A DNA stretch of 64,000 bases from Hydractinia symbiolongicarpus (taxonomy: Eukaryota > Cnidaria > Hydrozoa > Anthoathecata > Hydractiniidae), in the NCBI RefSeq assembly GCF_029227915.1, contig NC_079885.1, positions 13,405,001-13,469,000 of the forward strand, written 5' to 3'. This document shows positions 1 through 11,228 of the stretch, piece by piece; the stretch's first letter is position 1; each line of letters begins with the position of its first letter. The notes beneath the pieces were generated by a model. It saw only the letters and a program-made list of their open reading frames with translations. It made no database searches and was not told the DNA's origin. Made by a program: the position numbers and the translations under genes.

Positions 1-304
1 AACGCCCCTGCTGGATGTGCGCTATTCCAGCGGGGTGTCTATTAAAGGCAGCTTTTAAATTAAAAGGATAAAAAAAATGGGGGCGTTTAGTCGAGAGGGG
101 CGTTTCATGAAAACAGTGATTGTTTAAACCATTAATACATTTTTTGAAAGATTACAGTGATCCTCCATTTATCAGTTTCATCTGCAACTGCCTTATATGC
201 ACTATTCTATCTAAGATAGTACAAAGATTCTCAATTTAACACTTTTATTCCAGCTTTCTCGAATGACCCCAAGATTGCAACAGAATACCGTAATGATCCG
301 AACA
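1..304. other. No gene seen; short hairpin near the left edge
   Basis: No coding region is supported here. A short inverted repeat lies at about 5-35: CCCCTGCTGGA is mirrored by TCCAGCGGGG with one bulge. The rest is A+T-rich and unremarkable. Confidence 0.5.
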
Positions 305-507
305 AGCGCCCTGGGCGCTTATTAAATTTTTGGATATTTTGCATGGGCACTTAATCGAGGGAGGGCTTAAAAATGCTGGGCGCTTTTATCAGGTGGGCAC
401 TTATTCGAGGGGGCGCTTAGTAAGTGCTGGGTGCTTATTGAACTTTGAGGAAATTACCTGGGCGCTTATTCGAGGGGCGCTTAATAAATACTGGGCGCTT
501 ATTCGGA
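305..507. repeat. Degenerate tandem repeat with GGGCGCTTATTCGAG motif
   Basis: About eight degenerate copies of a short motif resembling GGGCGCTTATTCGAGG follow each other at 15-35 bp spacing, including variants ending in cttaataaa. The array stops about 12 bp before the TTAA target site of the neighbouring piggyBac-like element. The open frame crossing it is a by-product of the repeat. I infer transposon subterminal or satellite sequence; the element it belongs to is unknown. Confidence 0.6.
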
Positions 508-523
508 TCTTTACGGTATTTAA

Positions 524-1552
524 CCCTTCCCGCCCCAGGCATTTTTTAACACATTATGTCCCTGATCCCAGGCGTTTTTAGCAAAAAAAAACATTTTTCG
601 TAACTTTTATAATATTAGTCTAAAATAAACCTTAACAACTAATTTAAAGCATATACTATGTGGTATTTCCTTTTTTTTAAAAATGGCCATAAAGCATTAT
701 CTAAGTCCCGGTTCGACTCCGGTAATAGACAATTCAGTAAGAATTGTAAGTATATAAAAGGAAAGTTGGCAATCCATCTATTAGCCATGCTTAGATTGTG
801 CTTATTGGACCACAACCTATGCTTAGTTAGTGCTTTAGACCAGCAAATAATAGGAATGTAAGAGGAACTTCTTATCAAATATATAAAACATAATTTTGAG
901 ATATATAAATCATAATGTATATACTAAAACGTTATCGGTTTCTCAGTTTTCTATTCGGACATCATTTGAATATATTTACCAATGAAATCTTTATAATTAT
1001 GATAAAGCATAAAACAAGGCTTGGTTCCTTTCTAGCTTTCTTCGAACTAGGTTCTGCCACTTCATCATTATCAGTTGAAATTTCATCAACACATTCTTCC
1101 CCACCATCAGAAAATCCCAAAAAATCTTCGTCTTCACTATCACTCTGGCCAAATAATCTGTCAATTGGATCATCACTTGCTACTACATCCTCATCACTAT
1201 CCTCTTCAAGGTTTAGTTCATTAATAGAGAGGCCAAATGATGCATTACTGCTGCTAAAAGGCGAAGATCCAGAGCCACAGCATGCGCTAAATCCAGTCGC
1301 CATCTTTGTTTTAATTTTGAAATGCAAATCTGCATAACTTACGGTAGCCGAATTAAAAAATTGTCAGATCGGGCGCAAATGAGAGATAAATTATTCTAGT
1401 GTTAAAAAAAGTCGATCTTGTTAGTTTTAAAGATACCGGCCGGCCGTGAGGGCCGTTCAAAGTGGTCCTAGTAAAATCCCGGACAGGTCCGGGATCGGGA
1501 TTATTTTAGCGTAGCAATATCCCGGACTAGTCCGGGAACGGGACGGGAAGGG
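524..1552. mobile_element. piggyBac-like DNA transposon, internally deleted
   Basis: The element begins CCCTTCCCG and ends CGGGAAGGG, a perfect 9 bp inverted repeat that continues imperfectly for a few bases. It is bordered by TTAA at 520-523 and 1553-1556. TTAA duplication with CCC...GGG termini is the hallmark of the piggyBac superfamily. Inside lie an acidic N-terminal transposase-like segment on the minus strand and a palindromic CCCGGAC..GTCCGGG motif near the right end (about 1477-1536). At ~1 kb it is far too short for a full transposase gene, so it is a non-autonomous derivative. Confidence 0.8.
1000..1303 (-). pseudogene. piggyBac transposase N-terminal acidic fragment
   Basis: The minus-strand frame starting at ATG 1303 encodes about 100 residues. 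A Gly/Ser-rich start is followed by strongly acidic stretches (NLEEDSDEDVV, GQSDSEDEDFLGFSD, DEISTDNDEV) and a basic SSKKARK. Acidic, low-complexity N-termini of this kind precede the catalytic domain in piggyBac-type transposases. The catalytic DDD domain is absent: the frame runs into A+T-rich sequence at about 1000. The terminal repeats and TTAA sites of the enclosing element support the assignment. The family call is inferred from context, since the N-terminus alone is not diagnostic. Confidence 0.5.
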
Positions 1553-1910
1553 TTAATTTGTATTATGTACAACTGGTTATTTTTACTACTTTTTTAATTT
1601 CACAATAGGTTTGAAAGTAATGGAAGATACAACGGGCGTAAAGAATCAGACAACGGAGAGGAATTTGGATATAGAGAAAAAGGTTGGTTATAATTTTTAG
1701 GCTTATTACTAATATAAATGCATAAAATGTCCAATCAGCTTTCATATATGTAAATTACATGACCTTTCTGCTAGTGCTATATAGTTTTTGTCAGCGGCGT
1801 TGTCTTATGTTTAAGCATGTTTTGCCGTGTAAATACAACATGTTTTCTCAGAAACTTTTCAATTATAATAATTATGTCTAAAAGGCGGGTAATCTCTTTC
1901 GTAGAGTGGG

Positions 1911-2492
1911 ATGGGCAAAGATGGAACAAAGGAAAAGAACCCATCAACGGCAACAGAACTTTTTAAAAATATTTTAGCGTCAAAGAGCAAATTTAGAGAG
2001 AGCAACGACAAATTTACCGAGCAAGAGATGACTTTGCAATTAGTTAATGTGACAAAATCAAGCGCAAAAAAGAGGTATTGGAAAGTAAGAAGATAGTGAA
2101 TGAGGCCAAGCAATTGAAAAGAATGTTTAATAAAGTTGAAATACTGGACGGTAGATACATAAAATTCAAAGACAAAGACAAACAATATAAACCCGTTGTG
2201 TGTAAAGAACTTTCTTTACCTATTATTAACTACCTCGATCAGGGACCAGCTTTTGTATCTCCGCCAAAACCTTTACCAAAGCAAATTAAGAGATAATACG
2301 CAAATTCAATTGGATTCAAACGCGACTAAAAAGGAAAATGGTTATTGTGAAATATGTGCAGTACATTTCGAAGATCTCGAGATTCATCGATCAACTGAGC
2401 AACACACGGCATATATATCTGATGGAACTAATTACGCTAGCTTGGATCGGGTGATCAATAAAATGTCAATTAAAGGAATGAACACGAAGTAA
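1911..2492 (+). pseudogene. DBF4-like (Cdc7 kinase regulatory subunit) fragment, frameshifted
   Basis: Three overlapping frames together resemble the C-terminal half of DBF4-family proteins, which activate the replication kinase Cdc7. The middle part has a motif-M-like segment (FNKVEILDGRYIKF, then YKPVV). The last part has a DBF4-type zinc finger: GYCEICAVHF with paired Cys, then the His pair in IHRSTEQH, followed by a YASLDRVI tail as in the family. The frame changes near 2090 and again near 2250, and no BRCT-like N-terminus was found upstream. No introns interrupt the conserved blocks. It is therefore a pseudogene, perhaps a retrocopy or a captured fragment. Confidence 0.6.
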
Positions 2493-2598
2493 CTGAATAT
2501 TGTACTATTAAAGGAATCAGCATGTTTAACACAGAATTGATTGTAACTGTCATAAGTTGTGGCTATGTCAAAGGTACTATGGAGGGCAATGAAGACTG

Positions 2599-4199
2599 TT
2601 GGAGGCACTTGGCATTTGCCAATGGTGGAAGGATCTTGATGACACAAAATTATTGGAATTGGTACCTGAAGAGATCATGTCCATGATAGAGAAGCAAATA
2701 AGGCAGAGTCTTGGAGAACATTATGAAAACGGTTACATTAGAGATTACATCATAAAGGTTTTACTCCCGGACGCTATTATATAATTGTTTTCTACAGTAA
2801 TGAAATGGACAAAAGCAAAAACCGAGGAGCATTTCAAAGCACATCTTATGCACTTGGATGAGAATAACGATATGACTTTTAAAGAAGACGAGACTTTCCA
2901 ACAGCACATCAAACGTGGAATGGTAAATCATCAAAATTTTATTAAAGAATTACACTCCAAAATTCAAAACAAAAGGTCACAAATAGACTTTGAAGTGACA
3001 AATGAAGCAACAGAATCGACGAAAGTTTCTGATGCTGCAATAGAAAGTGAGAAAAAAGTTTCTCTTCAATCCACAGAAGCCAAAGGGACAACCTAAAAAA
3101 GAAAATCTGGTAGCATCGTTAAGAATGTCCAGTTTGCAATATTAGTCAAAAATATATTACGCGTCATTTACGTGGAGCGCATAAATGGAGCTGGGAAAGT
3201 GCAGCTGCAGCTTCGAGTCAATTCGGGTTGAAAAATAGCCAGAAGGAAGGTGTGTTTGTTTGTTATATCATTGAAACCTATTCAGTCCCAGGAGGGCGGG
3301 GGCGGATTCCGCCCGCCTCAGACTGTCTTCCTTTAATAACTTCCTTATGCCATGTTGTATGGCTATGAAACTTACTGAGATTCAATAATCTATTAGGCAC
3401 GTAAATGCCAAATGTTTTGATCCCACACCTCTAGGAGGCTTAGATATTGGCTATTATTCGAAACTACCCCTAAAAATCTCTATCAAATCCAATAACTTTT
3501 TTTAGGATTATCCTTAGAGCATGAAAAACTTACATCACCACTTCGTTTCCTTAAGTATAATAATTATTCCGATTTCCAAATTTTGTCGGATTTTACCCAA
3601 AAACCAGGTTTTTTCCGATTTTCGGGTAAAATCCGACAAAATTTGGAAATCAGAATAACTTTTTAAGCTAAATAAGATAGTGGTATTTTAAGCAAATTTC
3701 CAGCTTTCGATAATGTCACAGAAAAACTGCTGACATTTCTGTTTTCTTCCTTTTATGATGTAATATAAATATGCCAATTTTTATTTAATTGGGACAAGCC
3801 TCTAAAATGTTGTTTTAAAGCAGGGATAAAACGCAGTCAGACTATTCTTAGGACAAGTTGCGACTTTTTTGGCAAATTAGGTGTGCACAAAAATAAATTC
3901 CTCATTTTTACAAGCATATGTGAATAACCATATATATTTACGTCTTTTCTTTCATTAAAGAGTTGCAGAAGAAGAGTAGCAACTACCATTACAGTCGAAT
4001 GTGTCCATTCCCGAACTGCTTTCTCGTAAGATCAAACTTGCCTGATCATCTACCAAGGTTTCACAAAATAGAGAAAGGACCCAAATTTTACGAAATGCTT
4101 AAAATAGCACCAAAATTTAAAGAATCATATCTGCCAAAGGAACTTTCGTCGAACAAAACGTCCAAGGATTTCCGTCTTGGTTCCCTCACTTTAAGATGA
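2599..4199 (+). pseudogene. Two-exon C2H2 zinc-finger gene remnant
   Basis: The first part (2599-3096) encodes a charged helical region, with an in-frame TAA at 2782-2784 just after VLLPDAII. After a frame change near 3110, a C2H2-like finger reads CPVCNISQKYITRHLRGAH and continues to a GT donor at 3250. The acceptor AG at 3959-3960 restores the same phase and opens a second finger, MCPFPNCFLVRSNLPDHLPR, ending with His and a Lys-rich tail. The phase-consistent splice supports a real ancestral gene. The stop and the frame break show this copy is inactive. I recall similar two-finger proteins as multicopy in cnidarian genomes but cannot name a function. Confidence 0.55.
3562..3660. repeat. 37 bp-arm inverted repeat (hairpin) inside intron
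   Basis: Arms at 3562-3598 and 3624-3660 are near-perfect reverse complements (one or two mismatches), with a 25 bp loop. The arms contain TTTCCAAATTTTGTCGG and its complement. It lies in the intron of the zinc-finger remnant. It could be a small palindromic MITE or the relic of an inverted duplication. Confidence 0.8.
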
Positions 4200-5216
4200 A
4201 TTATTGAATAGTCCTGGTCCTTTTAATCCATGAGCAAGCCTATTCATAGCCAACCTGATCATCTCAGATAATCCATTGACTCCTAACTTAGTTAAAAGAA
4301 CAATGTAGACAAGAATCTCTTGCCTGGCCCCTTCGTTGCTGGTGACCAGGTCTTACACAAAAAGTCCAGCCATGCGATTCTTAACTAATGCGGAGGTGAA
4401 TGCCGACGGAGCACGGATGAAGCAAAAGTCTGCAAAACTGCACTTACAGGTGGAACATTTTATCATGGATTTAATTATAGATACTTTTTTCATTTGACAA
4501 AACAATTGATAACCATAGCAGGTCCAAATTTAATGGATTTTTTCTATATGCCACAAGTGTTATTCAAACAATTTTAAAAACGAAACCCATGTGCGGTAAA
4601 TTTTTTTTTTCTGTATTATGAAAATGACAATATAGTCATGCATACTATTTCGGACATGTAGAAAAGAAAGCTAAGATTGAGAGAGTCGCTATACGTAGAC
4701 ACTCAGTCATCGTGTTTGGGGTTCACGATTCAAAACGTACCCAATTTTCTACCGCAAAAGAAATGCGCAACATCGCACGCTTAACATCTTTTGCATGTAC
4801 GCTTTACATCGCACGCGTTACTTGATTCAAATATTTCTGAAAAAGACTGATGCGTGGTATGATCTAACAAAGACTTGTTTGACGAAATAAATAAGTGGCT
4901 AGCAAGATTAGTAAGTCGAAAAGAGTACTTTTGTTTTTGTGCAGTCTATAAACCACTAAGGCAAAAGCTGAATGCCGGCAAAAGCTGAATGCCGTCATGG
5001 ATTCAGAGGGCTGGAACAAAGTTTTTTAAAAATACTTTGACCTTACTCACTCTCTATAAAACATGAATCTGCAAATGTTATTCTAACCTATTTATATCTT
5101 TGCAATCACATTGAGCATATTGAAATGATTTGCTTCTGGTAATAGAGCAGTATGGCAGGTAAGGTCATCCTTAAGCTTTTAGATGTGTTTGGAAAGCTCA
5201 ATTTCATTTTGATACT
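4200..5216. other. Non-coding, no recognisable feature
   Basis: No supported gene. A short direct duplication, aaaagctgaatgccg, occurs twice near 4970-5000. The remainder is A+T-rich spacer. Confidence 0.5.
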
Positions 5217-5218
5217 TA

Positions 5219-6402
5219 CAGTACAGTCCAGATGTAAGCGTACGCGTACGCTCAAGTTTCACACCTTTTTCTCGGAGGCGGTAGTTGTTTGTCTTTTGTT
5301 CTTATTAATTATCTTGCGAGTCTTGTAAGTCATTAACTTGCGCGTAATAAACAAAAGATTATCGAAGAAAAAATAGCTTATTATAACTGCGCGTAACTAT
5401 TGTTAAATAGTGTTAACATAACTATTCCCAATAGCATAATTGCAAATGTTATCAACTCTATCAATGTGACACGAAGAGCCATTGTTTAATATTTTTATTA
5501 AACAATTGTTTTGCGTGGAAACTAAATAAACTAGCGAGAAGGCATTGTTGGTTGCGCGGGTTAAATAAAGCTTTTAAGAGATAGAAATTATTATATTTTA
5601 ACAAAGATTGAAACTTTAATTTTAATAGAAATGTTTTTTTAGATTGCATTTTAAAAGTTTAAAAACGAAAAACGGCGATAGAAATGTTTTTTAGATCGCA
5701 TTTTAAAAGTATAAAAACGAAAAACGGCAATAGAAATGTTTTTTTAGATCGCATTTTAAAAGTTTAAAAACTAAATAGACAGCGAGATGCATTGTTTAAG
5801 CTGTTGCGCTGAAAAAAAACAAAGACAATGTTTTTAACAATAAAATGTAGGTGATACTATAAAACGTCAAAAGTTATATTTTTAGATTTTTTCTTTCTTC
5901 GGTATTAAAATTTAATTTGTTTTTGAAATCTTATCGCGAAGGGAAAAGTCCCGAACGTAGGGTTTTCCCGTTTGCGTTGCTAAACGTTGCTTTTTATAAA
6001 AAGAACTTTAAAGTTTCGCATGTTAAAAAATATGTTTCGACGATAAAGAAATTTTACTAAAAGTTTTAAAAAAAGCATTAGTTTTTTTTAAAATATTTAG
6101 ATCATTGCATTTCTTGTTTTTTAAAAGAGCTTGTGTTTTTTAAATATATCAGATTAAAATCGCGTTACTATAATTAGTTTCGTTGTTAAAAAAAAATTAA
6201 AATTCAATGGCCTTTGCGGTAAATTTTTTCTCGCGCAGAGTATTGTTTTTAAACAATGTTTCTTGCTATGCTTTTGTTTTTAACACAAAGCAATTATTTT
6301 CGCGCAATTTGAAAGGAACTCGCTATCCTATTGTTTTTTTTAATGAAAGCAATTATTTTTGCAAGTTAAGCGTACGCGTACGCTTACATCTGGACTGTAC
6401 TG
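5219..6402. mobile_element. Tc1/mariner-type MITE, 1184 bp
   Basis: The termini are inverted copies of about 33 bp beginning CAGTACAGTCCAGATG and containing the self-complementary GCGTACGCGTACGC. They are bordered by TA at 5217-5218 and 6403-6404. A TA target site and a CAGT start are typical of the Tc1/mariner superfamily. No transposase domain is present. The interior is A+T-rich and includes a short satellite array. It is a non-autonomous element. Confidence 0.8.
5625..5775. repeat. ~55 bp tandem repeat, about 3 copies
   Basis: Three successive units share TTTTAGATCGCATTTTAAAA, then a run with aaaacgaaaaacgg and cgatagaaatg. The same unit in reverse orientation fills the MITE at 16923-18139, so two elements with different termini carry one internal satellite. 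Confidence 0.75.
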
Positions 6403-6404
6403 TA

Positions 6405-6884
6405 CATGATCTAAAAGACCTGGTATGGTATGGTTATCATAACGCATTTTGAAATCTCTCTCACATGCTTCATAATAGAATCTCGTTCCAGCGAGTAATG
6501 AATTAAATTAATTCTTGCCATTATGGTATATAAAGGCTGAAATACACTATCGCCTTCCAATGATTATTGACAAATATTTTTCCTTTAACAGTGTTGTATG
6601 CAGCAGAGGATGCTACCCAAGAATATCTCAAAATATACAAAAACCTATTTTAAAAAAACATATGAATGAACAAAAAAATGTCGCACACCCTTTTAACATG
6701 AACCTACTTAAACTTCATTCAAAGCTGATAAAAAATCATGTGGTTGTAAAAAGTTAGAGCTTGTAAGGCTTATTTTTTTGTTTATTATATATTTTTTTCT
6801 GAAAATTTTGTACTTGTTATGCAGCTCTTTAGACAACCAAAAAAGGCTACTGCCTCCTAAACACCACTATAAAGATATAGTGAA
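6405..6884. other. A+T-rich spacer
   Basis: No gene supported. Short open frames here have no recognisable domain and biased composition only. Confidence 0.45.
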
Positions 6885-7419
6885 GGTCACTATGTTACAA
6901 ATTAGAGCCTCTTGTGCAGAGACTTGTTAGAAGTAATTTTCTTATTGAAATCTATTCTTTGGTTGATTTAAAGACAATAAACACTGGGTGTCATTTTTTC
7001 CATATTTGGGTGTGGTCCTGGCTGACGTCATCACTTTACTTGTCAGTAAAATATCAAAGTTGGAATTTTAATTTTTTTTTCTTTTTTGATTGATAGATAA
7101 TATAAAAACAAGTAAAAAATGTCAAAAAACCATATTTAAAAAATCAACTATTTATAAGATATTAAACGTTTTAATTTATAGAATGGGGGTAAAATTGCCT
7201 ATATTTACACCAAAAAAACAGTGAAAGACATTGTTTGCGTTAGAGATGAGCTATGTGTTGTTTGCCAGTAGCGGTACTTCAAAAAGAAAGTAAAGTTTTA
7301 AAGTAATGTTATATACTCATTACTGAAGTTATTTCAACCCCTGTTGAGTAGAAAAATTTTTACCTTAAGGCTTTTTGGTTTATTTAAGTCCAAAAAAACA
7401 CTTTTTTTCTCAGTAAAAT

Positions 7420-8864
7420 TTATAAATAATCGTCACTGATATCAATATCTTCATCCGCTTCATTTTCTTTTTAATCTTTGTTCCAACATTCAAGGCATTT
7501 ACACATGACAGTACAAGTAAAACCATTTTTTCGACACTTGCATCTATTGTTGGAACAGCTTGACTTGCAAGAACAACTACTAAGTTGGATCAATGCCATT
7601 GGCGCTGGTAAATTATCAGTTCAAGTTCGACCATGGTTGCAAGGTAGAGAGGTGATAGTTGAAGTCTGTGTTATGTATTGCGAAATGTATTTTCCAAAAT
7701 GTTAGGTGAAACATAAAAACCTCTGTTTGTTTCTATGTTATCAGAGACACAGTTTGCAATATCTGTTTCAATTTGTATCACCTTTTAATGTGGGATTGAC
7801 AGATTCAAATTGCTAAGGGTGTTGATTACTTTCTTGCTTCTCGTTTGTTGATGAGTACAGAGACCTAAACCTTTTCTGCAGTGCTACAAAAGTATGCGTT
7901 AGCAGAATTATAATCAGCTGGTCTTTTTGTTTTTACAGAATTGATGACAATTTCTCCAATGTTTCTGACATTTGTATCAATGGCCTCTTTTTTCTTTGGG
8001 CACATATCAAGAAGCAATTTAAGACTTTCTGGAAAATTGAAGCTATTATATTCACCAGTAAATTTCCCTTCTTGCCGTAAGATATCTTGACGGACCAGTA
8101 AAGCCGCATCAAACAATTGATTACAGTCATCAAGTGAATTTCTGTAACTTTCAATTGCTTGTTATGAGCAACACGTGAACAGATTATTTCAGCTTCTCTT
8201 CTAGATTTGGGTCTGGAAAATACAATATTGGTTATTTTATCTGCCAATAATTGTTTCAGGAATCGTTTGTGATTTTTATGCTGATGTATTTTATTCTCTA
8301 ATAAATTGTTATATGTGGTATTCACACTGTTCATGTCAAGCAACAATGTCTGCTACAACCTTTGCGACATGGCTTATCTCTTGTACTTCATAATTAATTT
8401 CCTTCGTAGATGCGCTAGAAACTTGTCGCTGTATCATAACCCAACAATTAAGATGATATTGGACATCATTTGCTACTGTGTCAGCTGCATTTGGAACAGA
8501 ATTGAGCCTTATAAACAAATTTTGGTCTGGTAGTTGTTGTGTGACATGTAGCAGCTGGTGCCCAGTTGAAAGGAGTTCCTTCCTTTTGACATATAACAGA
8601 ACACTCCTCGTCAAAAAAAGTAATTTTGGGGCGTAAATATTTCGGTTGAGATAATGGTTATCAGTTATATATACTGTTACTTGTTGTATTACTAGTCAAC
8701 TTTGGTTCTAGTGATGTTCTTCCTCGTATGGGTGCTGAATCATGTAACTTTTCATACCATGCTTTCAAACGAGAAATATTTGTTTTATCAATTACACTTT
8801 TGTAAAATTCTTGATGGTAAAAAGCGTTTTTATCAACCAGTGATTCAACTGACAAACTTTCCAA
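7420..8864 (-). pseudogene. Multicopy invertebrate gene with CXC-like Cys-rich C-terminus
   Basis: The minus strand carries a decayed gene in several frames. From the N-terminal side these are a charged helical segment (KAWYEKLHDSAPIRGRTSL), a block VPNAADTVANDVQYHLNCWV with a conserved-looking His/Cys, then NNLLENKIHQHKNHKRFLKQ. Near 7470-7590 comes a Cys cluster (CSCKSSCSNNRCKCRKNG, then CTVMCKCLECW). An acidic tail (EADEDIDISDD) ends at the stop at 7420-7422. I recall similar proteins as high-copy in cnidarian and mollusc genomes, probably transposon-borne. Frame breaks near 8120, 8340 and 7700 make this copy inactive. It is the likely cargo or transposase-associated gene of the enclosing element. 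Confidence 0.5.
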
Positions 8865-9329
8865 GTTGTCAAAGGAATTAATAAATGTTCGATCTTCATA
8901 ATTGGCTCTTTCAATAAGGCATTTAATTAACTTTTTGATGCTTTCAAATTTTGGAAAAGCAGTGATCTATGAAAAATGAGAATAACAATTTCCAAAATAA
9001 AGTAGCTCTAAAAACCATAAAGCTAAGAATCATTGAAAAATTACAACATACTTGTTATTGTTCTCTTGACAAACAATGAAATTTTCTAAGCTGAAATCAC
9101 TACTTTCCTTCTTTTTATTTGGAGTTTCTTCATTCATATTTTTTAATTTAACTGTGTCTATTCTACTAAAATAAAATAAACTTTGCTTTCACTATTCATA
9201 GGAAATCTATCACAAAAAACCACATCATAGAAATATCATACAGGAAAACGACATCTTGGAGCTTCAATTGGAAGCAAAGAGTTTCGTGATGAATATGCAA
9301 ATAATAAAACTAGTCAATGGTGTTAAGAA

Positions 9330-10146
9330 ATGAAAAAACTTTCAACAATAGCGTTGACAGAACCGCAAGCAGCCTTTGCAGCTTTTACACATGGTGAGTT
9401 AAACAAATTTACATATTTCATGCGTACAATACCTGGTATGGAAGAATATTTAGTACCTCTAGATATGATCATATCCGATATGTTTTTACCATCTCTTTTG
9501 GGCAACACCATTTCAAAAAGGGAAAGAGCTCTTTACAAAAGATCGATAAAAACTGGGGGCCTTGGAATACCAATACTAACAGAAAGTGCCGCTGTCGATT
9601 ATGAGTCATCAAAAATCATCACTGCTCCACTAGTTGCTGCCATCATTGCTCAGACTGATTCTCTTCCGAATAAAGATGAAACAAAACGAGTTAAAGCTTG
9701 TCGTGTGAACGCTGTCAGGGAAGCCCGAAAACAAGACGAAATGTTAATTAAAATGTGCCTCAAGCTGGCTTAATGTTTTACCATTAAAGGAACAAGGCTT
9801 CGGTCTTACAAAGGAAGAGTTTCAAGATGCACTTGCGCTGAGATACAATCATTCAGTGAAAAATCTTCCATCAAAATGTGCGTGCGGAGATCATTTCAAT
9901 GCCACCCATGCCATGGGCTGTAAAAAAGGTGATTTTGTGACCATGCGTCATAACAACGTACGTAATATTAACGTACGTGTACAGAAATCCGGTGATAAAA
10001 TAATGACTTGGATGAGATGTAAACTCTCCTTCATAATAATGAAATCTGCTTTGCTTTGCCTTAGAGGTTCCAGATCCTTGAATACCAAGTTGCACACAGA
10101 GGTGGTTAATGATTTTGATCTTACCTGTGTAGATGCCAGAATATAA
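9330..10146 (+). pseudogene. Retroelement polyprotein C-terminal remnant
   Basis: The 147-residue frame at 9330-9773 has a reverse-transcriptase-thumb-like stretch with AAFAAFTHGELNKFTYFMR and the block KTGGLGIPILTESA followed by ITAPLVAAII. After a frame change the sequence continues as a CACGDHFNATHAMGC zinc-knuckle-like block and KGDFVTMRHNNVR. That order, thumb then CxCG..H..C then RHN, matches the C-terminal part of multicopy retroelement proteins in corals and fish, where a restriction-like nuclease follows. The polymerase core (YxDD) is missing here, so this is a 5'-truncated insertion. Confidence 0.55.
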
Positions 10147-10637
10147 AGTTTTTATTTTATTTAGTCACTAATGCGCACTTCTCTTCTATTCAGTCAAACA
10201 CTTGCGTGGCTCATGACCTTTGACAATAAAGTTTTACTCTATACTGTCCTTTCTTTATCAATTTTTATTTTATTTAACCTTAGTCTATTTATATTTTAAT
10301 TAAATTGTAATTATTTTTAATGAATAAATATATTTATTTATGTGCTAGAAATATCATACTGAAAATAAGTCTTATGCAATCTTTTAACTTCCACCTGCTA
10401 CCCTTTACTTAAAATTAATAATATAATTGACAATTTAAACTACTAACAGGTATAAGATTACTTGTATTTAGCAAAATCTAATGAAATATGGAACAAACAC
10501 TGTACATTATAATGTCTTGAAAGATATAAAGAATTTTCAGGGGGTAACACTATTACATTAATAACTGCTATAAAAACAAATTACTCTTTATAGAATGCAC
10601 TTCTCTCATATAACTGTACTTTTGTAAACAACTATCT

Positions 10638-10776
10638 ATATTATAATACCCGTATACGTCTGTCCGCCTGTCTATAATGCAAAATGGTAGCTTAGCTGCG
10701 CAAGTAGCAAGACGCACGCAATGCGGTATAAAAAGGACGGGCGAACCCGTGGATTTTTCCATGGGCTAACTACTAG
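10638..10776 (+). mobile_element. Helitron-like 3' terminus (dispersed repeat)
   Basis: The block contains GCAAAATGGTA, GCAAGTAGCAAGACGCACG and TATAAAAAGGACGGGCGAAC. It ends with a hairpin (CCCGTGGA/TCCATGGG) a few bases before CTAG followed by T. A subterminal hairpin and a CTRR end next to T are Helitron hallmarks. A diverged copy at 34365-34463 ends the same way. No Rep/helicase gene is present. Confidence 0.45.
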
Positions 10777-11228
10777 TCATTGCAAAACAAAAACATTTCA
10801 CTACCTAAATTTCAGTCACTAATTTTCATATTTGTATTTTACCCCCTGAAATTTAAAACTTTAAAATCCGTTTATCTCTTGAGTGCCTCATTTTCAAAAT
10901 ATAGTTTTTATATATTTTTTGTTTATTTTTGTATGTTCTATCTGCTGGAAAAGAAAAAAAATACAAAATTCCAACTTTGATATTTTACTGACCAGAAACT
11001 GGATGACGTCACCCACACACAGATACGGAAAAAATGACACCTAGTATTTTTTGTACTTAAATCAACCAGAAACCAGATTCCAATCAAAAAATTGCTTCTA
11101 ACTAGTCCCTGCACACGAAGAACATAGTGACCCCAACTTATAGATAAATAAGTAGTTAATAAATATTACGTAGTCGCAACATGATCAAATAATAACCGAA
11201 GTTATAATTAATTATACTAAACAAACCT

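Larger units (their letters stand above)
6885..11134. mobile_element. ~4.2 kb element with long (~180 bp) terminal inverted repeats
   Basis: The left arm (6885-7070) and right arm (10965-11134) are imperfect reverse complements along their length. Shared blocks include GGTCACTATGTT, GGTGTCATTTTTTCC, TGACGTCATC and TCAGTAAAATATCAAAGTTG. The interior carries a minus-strand Cys-rich gene (7420-8864). Two unrelated insertions also lie inside: a retroelement C-terminal remnant (about 9240-10146) and a Helitron-like end (10638-10776). I could not define a target duplication. The superfamily is unknown. Confidence 0.6.

Noticed and set aside
700-725. GGTTCGACTCC, a tRNA B-box-like sequence
   Set aside because: No matching A box or cloverleaf in the neighbourhood, and it lies inside the piggyBac-like element. 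One box alone is weak evidence.
915-1337. 140-residue plus-strand Ser-rich frame
   Set aside because: It is the antisense of the acidic transposase N-terminus on the minus strand; Ser richness results from Asp/Glu codons on the other strand.
5219-6402. Possible coding genes within the MITE (frames at 5461-5649 and 6207-6452)
   Set aside because: The frames are short, follow satellite sequence and A+T-rich runs, and carry no domain.
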